From assembly GCA_902168185.1 (NCBI GenBank), contig CABHOV010000017.1, positions 23,813 to 87,812 of the forward strand: DNA of 64,000 nt, given 5' to 3'. The position numbers and the translations under genes were made by a program. Source of the DNA: an uncultured Bacteroides sp. (GTDB taxonomy: Bacteria > Bacteroidota > Bacteroidia > Cytophagales > Cyclobacteriaceae). Shown in pieces: positions 61,923-64,000 of this stretch; position 1 is the first letter of the stretch, and each line of letters begins with the position of its first letter. Below the pieces are notes generated by a model. It worked only from the letters and a program-made list of their open reading frames with translations, ran no database searches and was not told the DNA's origin.

Positions 61923-63821
61923 TTAAAAATCAATGGATACTACACCATAGCCTTCCACAGGCTCCTGTCCGTGTTCCTTCGCGGGAATCCACGATGGACC
62001 TTCCAGCAAGATCTGCTTCGCTTTTTTATCCACCTCTTCGGATACACTCGTCTCAACTTGAATATCAGCTATCAACTTATCCGTTGTAACCCTGAATGAC
62101 AATCGAACAGTACCTTTCTCCGGGCTCTCAAACTTCTTTACCGCTTCCTGAAAATACTGTTCAAGTTTCGTATAGCCTCCTTCGGGCAATGGGTATAAAC
62201 TGCTGGCGTCATATACTACTCCTTCTCCTTTTATGCTTCTCGATCTGCCATGAAGCAATTTTCCCTGGTGATAATTCTCTTCGTAATACATTTCTCCGTT
62301 TTCATGGCGACCATACCAGTATCCTTCCTTGTATCCATCTTTATACTCGCCTTCGGTTGCCACAACTCCATTCGCATAGCGTTGAATCTGTTTGCCCTCA
62401 CCGTCTTTCACCCATTGATGGCCTGCAGAGTCCCAAAAGTTCTTTAGAAAATAACGATCGGTATAGTATACTTCACTTTCCAGTCGTCCATTGGTATGAT
62501 AGGTCTCCCATTTACCGATGCTCCTGTTATCTTTATAGCGACCAGCAGAGGTATAGGTGTTGTGATCTGAGTAATATAAAAACACGCCATCGCGTTTATC
62601 GTCTTTATAGGATCCCTTCATTTGTATAACACCATTTGCATAGTGATCGCGCACAGCGCCCTGCCACAAACCTAATGAATCACGATAGCCAATCCGATAA
62701 TATTCAGCGGGCGGCCCCGACACTTCTTCCCAATTACGATCGTACCATACCGTTGTCATTTTCATGGGAGGCTGATCAGGTTCAGGCTCCTCTTTCTTAA
62801 CGCGTACCAGCGTCATTAGCAAAGGATAATCCAGCGCGATATAGGCCTTCAAAGAATCTTGCGCCAATTCTATGCTATCCAGGTATATATAGGATTCACG
62901 ATCGATCATCGCTACGCGCGCGATATTTATTTTCTTACGTAATGCTATATACCGCTTTAGCTTAAAGGTATCAGGCTGTAATGCTTCCGGTATATATTTC
63001 TGCTCCTGCAAGAGTATACCGGCAGTATCCCACAACATTGTGTTTTTCCGGAATGCATCTGCAAAAGCTTCATCCGACAGATTCTTCTTATCGAAGACTG
63101 CATTCGCTGAATCTTCTGCCGCCAATACTTTCTGAAAGAAATCAAAGTAATGAACCTGGTAACGCGGCAGCGCAAAATATAGCACTATAAGTATTGGAAC
63201 GAATGCATACTCCACCAAAACTTTGTCAAACGACTGTGTGAACACAAGCGTAGATGCGGCCAGTACGATACCGGTAGCAAGACCACCAAAGTGTGCCGCC
63301 TGATCACCATTGAGTGCAGCCGAGAATAATGTATTAACACCCAGAAAGACAATGAACGTAATCAGAATCGGCACTGCAGAAGTCTTCTGTTGCCTGCTAT
63401 AGTATAAATTAAAAACAAGCAGAAATCCCAGCAGTCCGAAAAGTGCTCCGGATGCTCCCACCCCGACACTAAATAAATGCCAGTACAAACTACTGTACGC
63501 AGCGGCTATGCCCGTACTAAAGTATATCCACAAGAACTTCTTCGTTCCTACTTTTTCTTCAAGCTCACTTCCTACCAGCACCAACGCACTCATGTTTAGC
63601 GCGATGTGCAGTAAATGCCCATGCATAAACATGTGCGTGAACAATCTATACCATTCATCCCGCAGTACATAGGGATTGAACAGTGCTCCATGTTTCAGAG
63701 CATTCTGACTCCAGGCGGGTTCATCCAGCGTGCCGGTCTGAAAATACATCACGACAAAAACACCGATGTTAACAACCAGGAGTATGATGGTGGCCGGGTA
63801 TTTTTTTATAAACGCTAGCAT
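61923..63821 (-). CDS. Rhomboid protease fused to MORN repeats and TonB-C-like domain
   Basis: A 632-residue protein. The rhomboid part (about 1-195) has six helices with catalytic GASGALFG (S124) and H177 in QAAHFGG, plus H72/N76 in HIALN. A seventh helix (about 204-218) would put the rest in the periplasm. Residues about 370-545 hold MORN_2/YwqK-type repeats (HTNGRLESEVYYTD, YANGVVATEGEYKDGYKEG). The last 85 residues (GTVRLSFRVTTDKLIADIQV, ILLEGPSWIPAKEHGQEPV) resemble a TonB C-terminal domain. The combination is unusual; targets are unknown. Confidence 0.85.
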   Translation of the reverse strand: MLAFIKKYPATIILLVVNIGVFVVMYFQTGTLDEPAWSQNALKHGALFNPYVLRDEWYRLFTHMFMHGHLLHIALNMSALVLVGSELEEKVGTKKFLWIYFSTGIAAAYSSLYWHLFSVGVGASGALFGLLGFLLVFNLYYSRQQKTSAVPILITFIVFLGVNTLFSAALNGDQAAHFGGLATGIVLAASTLVFTQSFDKVLVEYAFVPILIVLYFALPRYQVHYFDFFQKVLAAEDSANAVFDKKNLSDEAFADAFRKNTMLWDTAGILLQEQKYIPEALQPDTFKLKRYIALRKKINIARVAMIDRESYIYLDSIELAQDSLKAYIALDYPLLMTLVRVKKEEPEPDQPPMKMTTVWYDRNWEEVSGPPAEYYRIGYRDSLGLWQGAVRDHYANGVIQMKGSYKDDKRDGVFLYYSDHNTYTSAGRYKDNRSIGKWETYHTNGRLESEVYYTDRYFLKNFWDSAGHQWVKDGEGKQIQRYANGVVATEGEYKDGYKEGYWYGRHENGEMYYEENYHQGKLLHGRSRSIKGEGVVYDASSLYPLPEGGYTKLEQYFQEAVKKFESPEKGTVRLSFRVTTDKLIADIQVETSVSEEVDKKAKQILLEGPSWIPAKEHGQEPVEGYGVVSIDF

Positions 63822-63890
63822 GACGGTGCCTTCATTAAATTGGTGGGCTAAACAGCAAATTTATACCAGCTACACAGTTACAGTATAGAT

Positions 63891-64000
63891 CTATTCGTCT
63901 GGTCCTTTTCTCCATTTCTTTTTCTCGGAGTGAAGCTTCTTCTTCTGAATCCGGTTTTGAACCGATGTTTTGGAGGGCTTCGTGGCCTTGCGCGCTTTCT
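63891..64000 (-). CDS. ArfB/YaeJ-like peptidyl-tRNA hydrolase, C-terminal fragment
   Basis: The last 35 codons of a gene that continues beyond the window. They encode a basic tail, KARKATKPSKTSVQNRIQKK, then KLHSEKKKWRKGPDE, which fits the C-terminal ribosome-inserting tail of ArfB-type release factors (KPTK followed by an Arg/Lys helix). The GGQ catalytic domain is not in the window, so the call rests on the tail only. Confidence 0.6.
   Translation of the reverse strand, partial: KARKATKPSKTSVQNRIQKKKLHSEKKKWRKGPDE

Overview
The window looks like chromosomal backbone from a member of the Bacteroidota, most likely a Cytophagales-type bacterium. The evidence is family content and gene order: a TonB-dependent receptor with an N-terminal carboxypeptidase-regulatory-like domain, DUF5777 and 'putative porin' outer-membrane proteins, an OmpH/Skp chaperone, MetZ-type sulfhydrylase, and the block miaB - sigma-54 activator - lptE - TPR protein - secG. 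Several promoters fit the Bacteroidota pattern TTG-N19-TAnnTTTG, and starts mostly lack a Shine-Dalgarno sequence. I see no rRNA, tRNA, CRISPR array, prophage or insertion sequence. The sequence is unusually rich in TATA, including within genes.

Layout. 1-10 kb: a LytS/LytTR two-component pair cut by the left edge, an exported alpha/beta hydrolase, an AarF/UbiB-like kinase with a TetR regulator, a TPR lipoprotein-size secreted protein, three-domain DNA ligase LigD translationally coupled to a DUF4184 membrane protein, and an MHS-type MFS transporter. 10-24 kb, all minus: gyrA with a TPR partner, a beta-barrel protein, the COG3014/LpoB-like lipoprotein pair, rpe-metZ, OsmC coupled to a sodium:solute symporter, and a DUF5777/YceI/cytochrome c group. 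23.8-24.1 kb: two tandem copies of a very short hairpin RNA gene with promoter elements. 24-29.5 kb: a 1052-residue nucleotide-transporter-like/HEAT/cNMP-domain protein with a small membrane protein, OmpH, an acidic conserved protein and a gamma-carbonic-anhydrase-like protein.

29.6-34.4 kb, plus: miaB to secG, joining tRNA modification, regulation, LPS assembly and secretion; miaE, which acts after miaB on the same tRNA base, is convergent just beyond. 35-42 kb: a porin coupled to lpxK, then Nif3-like and COG1579 coiled-coil genes and a TPR protein whose 5' end contains a terminator-like hairpin. 42-47 kb: a hotdog thioesterase plus isochorismate synthase (menaquinone entry), a methyltransferase, membrane proteins. 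47-55 kb: an orphan NarL-type regulator, then the most system-like cluster in the window: TonB receptor, lipoprotein, Tat-exported PLP aminotransferase and AEC-family permease, with palindromes before and within it. 55-64 kb: small stress/regulatory genes, a well-expressed-looking secreted protein behind a structured leader, YihY, a metallo-beta-lactamase-fold hydrolase, a free-standing IF2-N-like protein, a rhomboid protease fused to MORN repeats and a TonB-C-like domain, and the 3' end of an ArfB-like gene.

The strongest candidates for undescribed biology are the tandem small RNAs, the periplasmic-aminotransferase uptake cluster, and the rhomboid-MORN-TonB-C fusion. All functional names are from motif and family recognition by reading; no database search was run.
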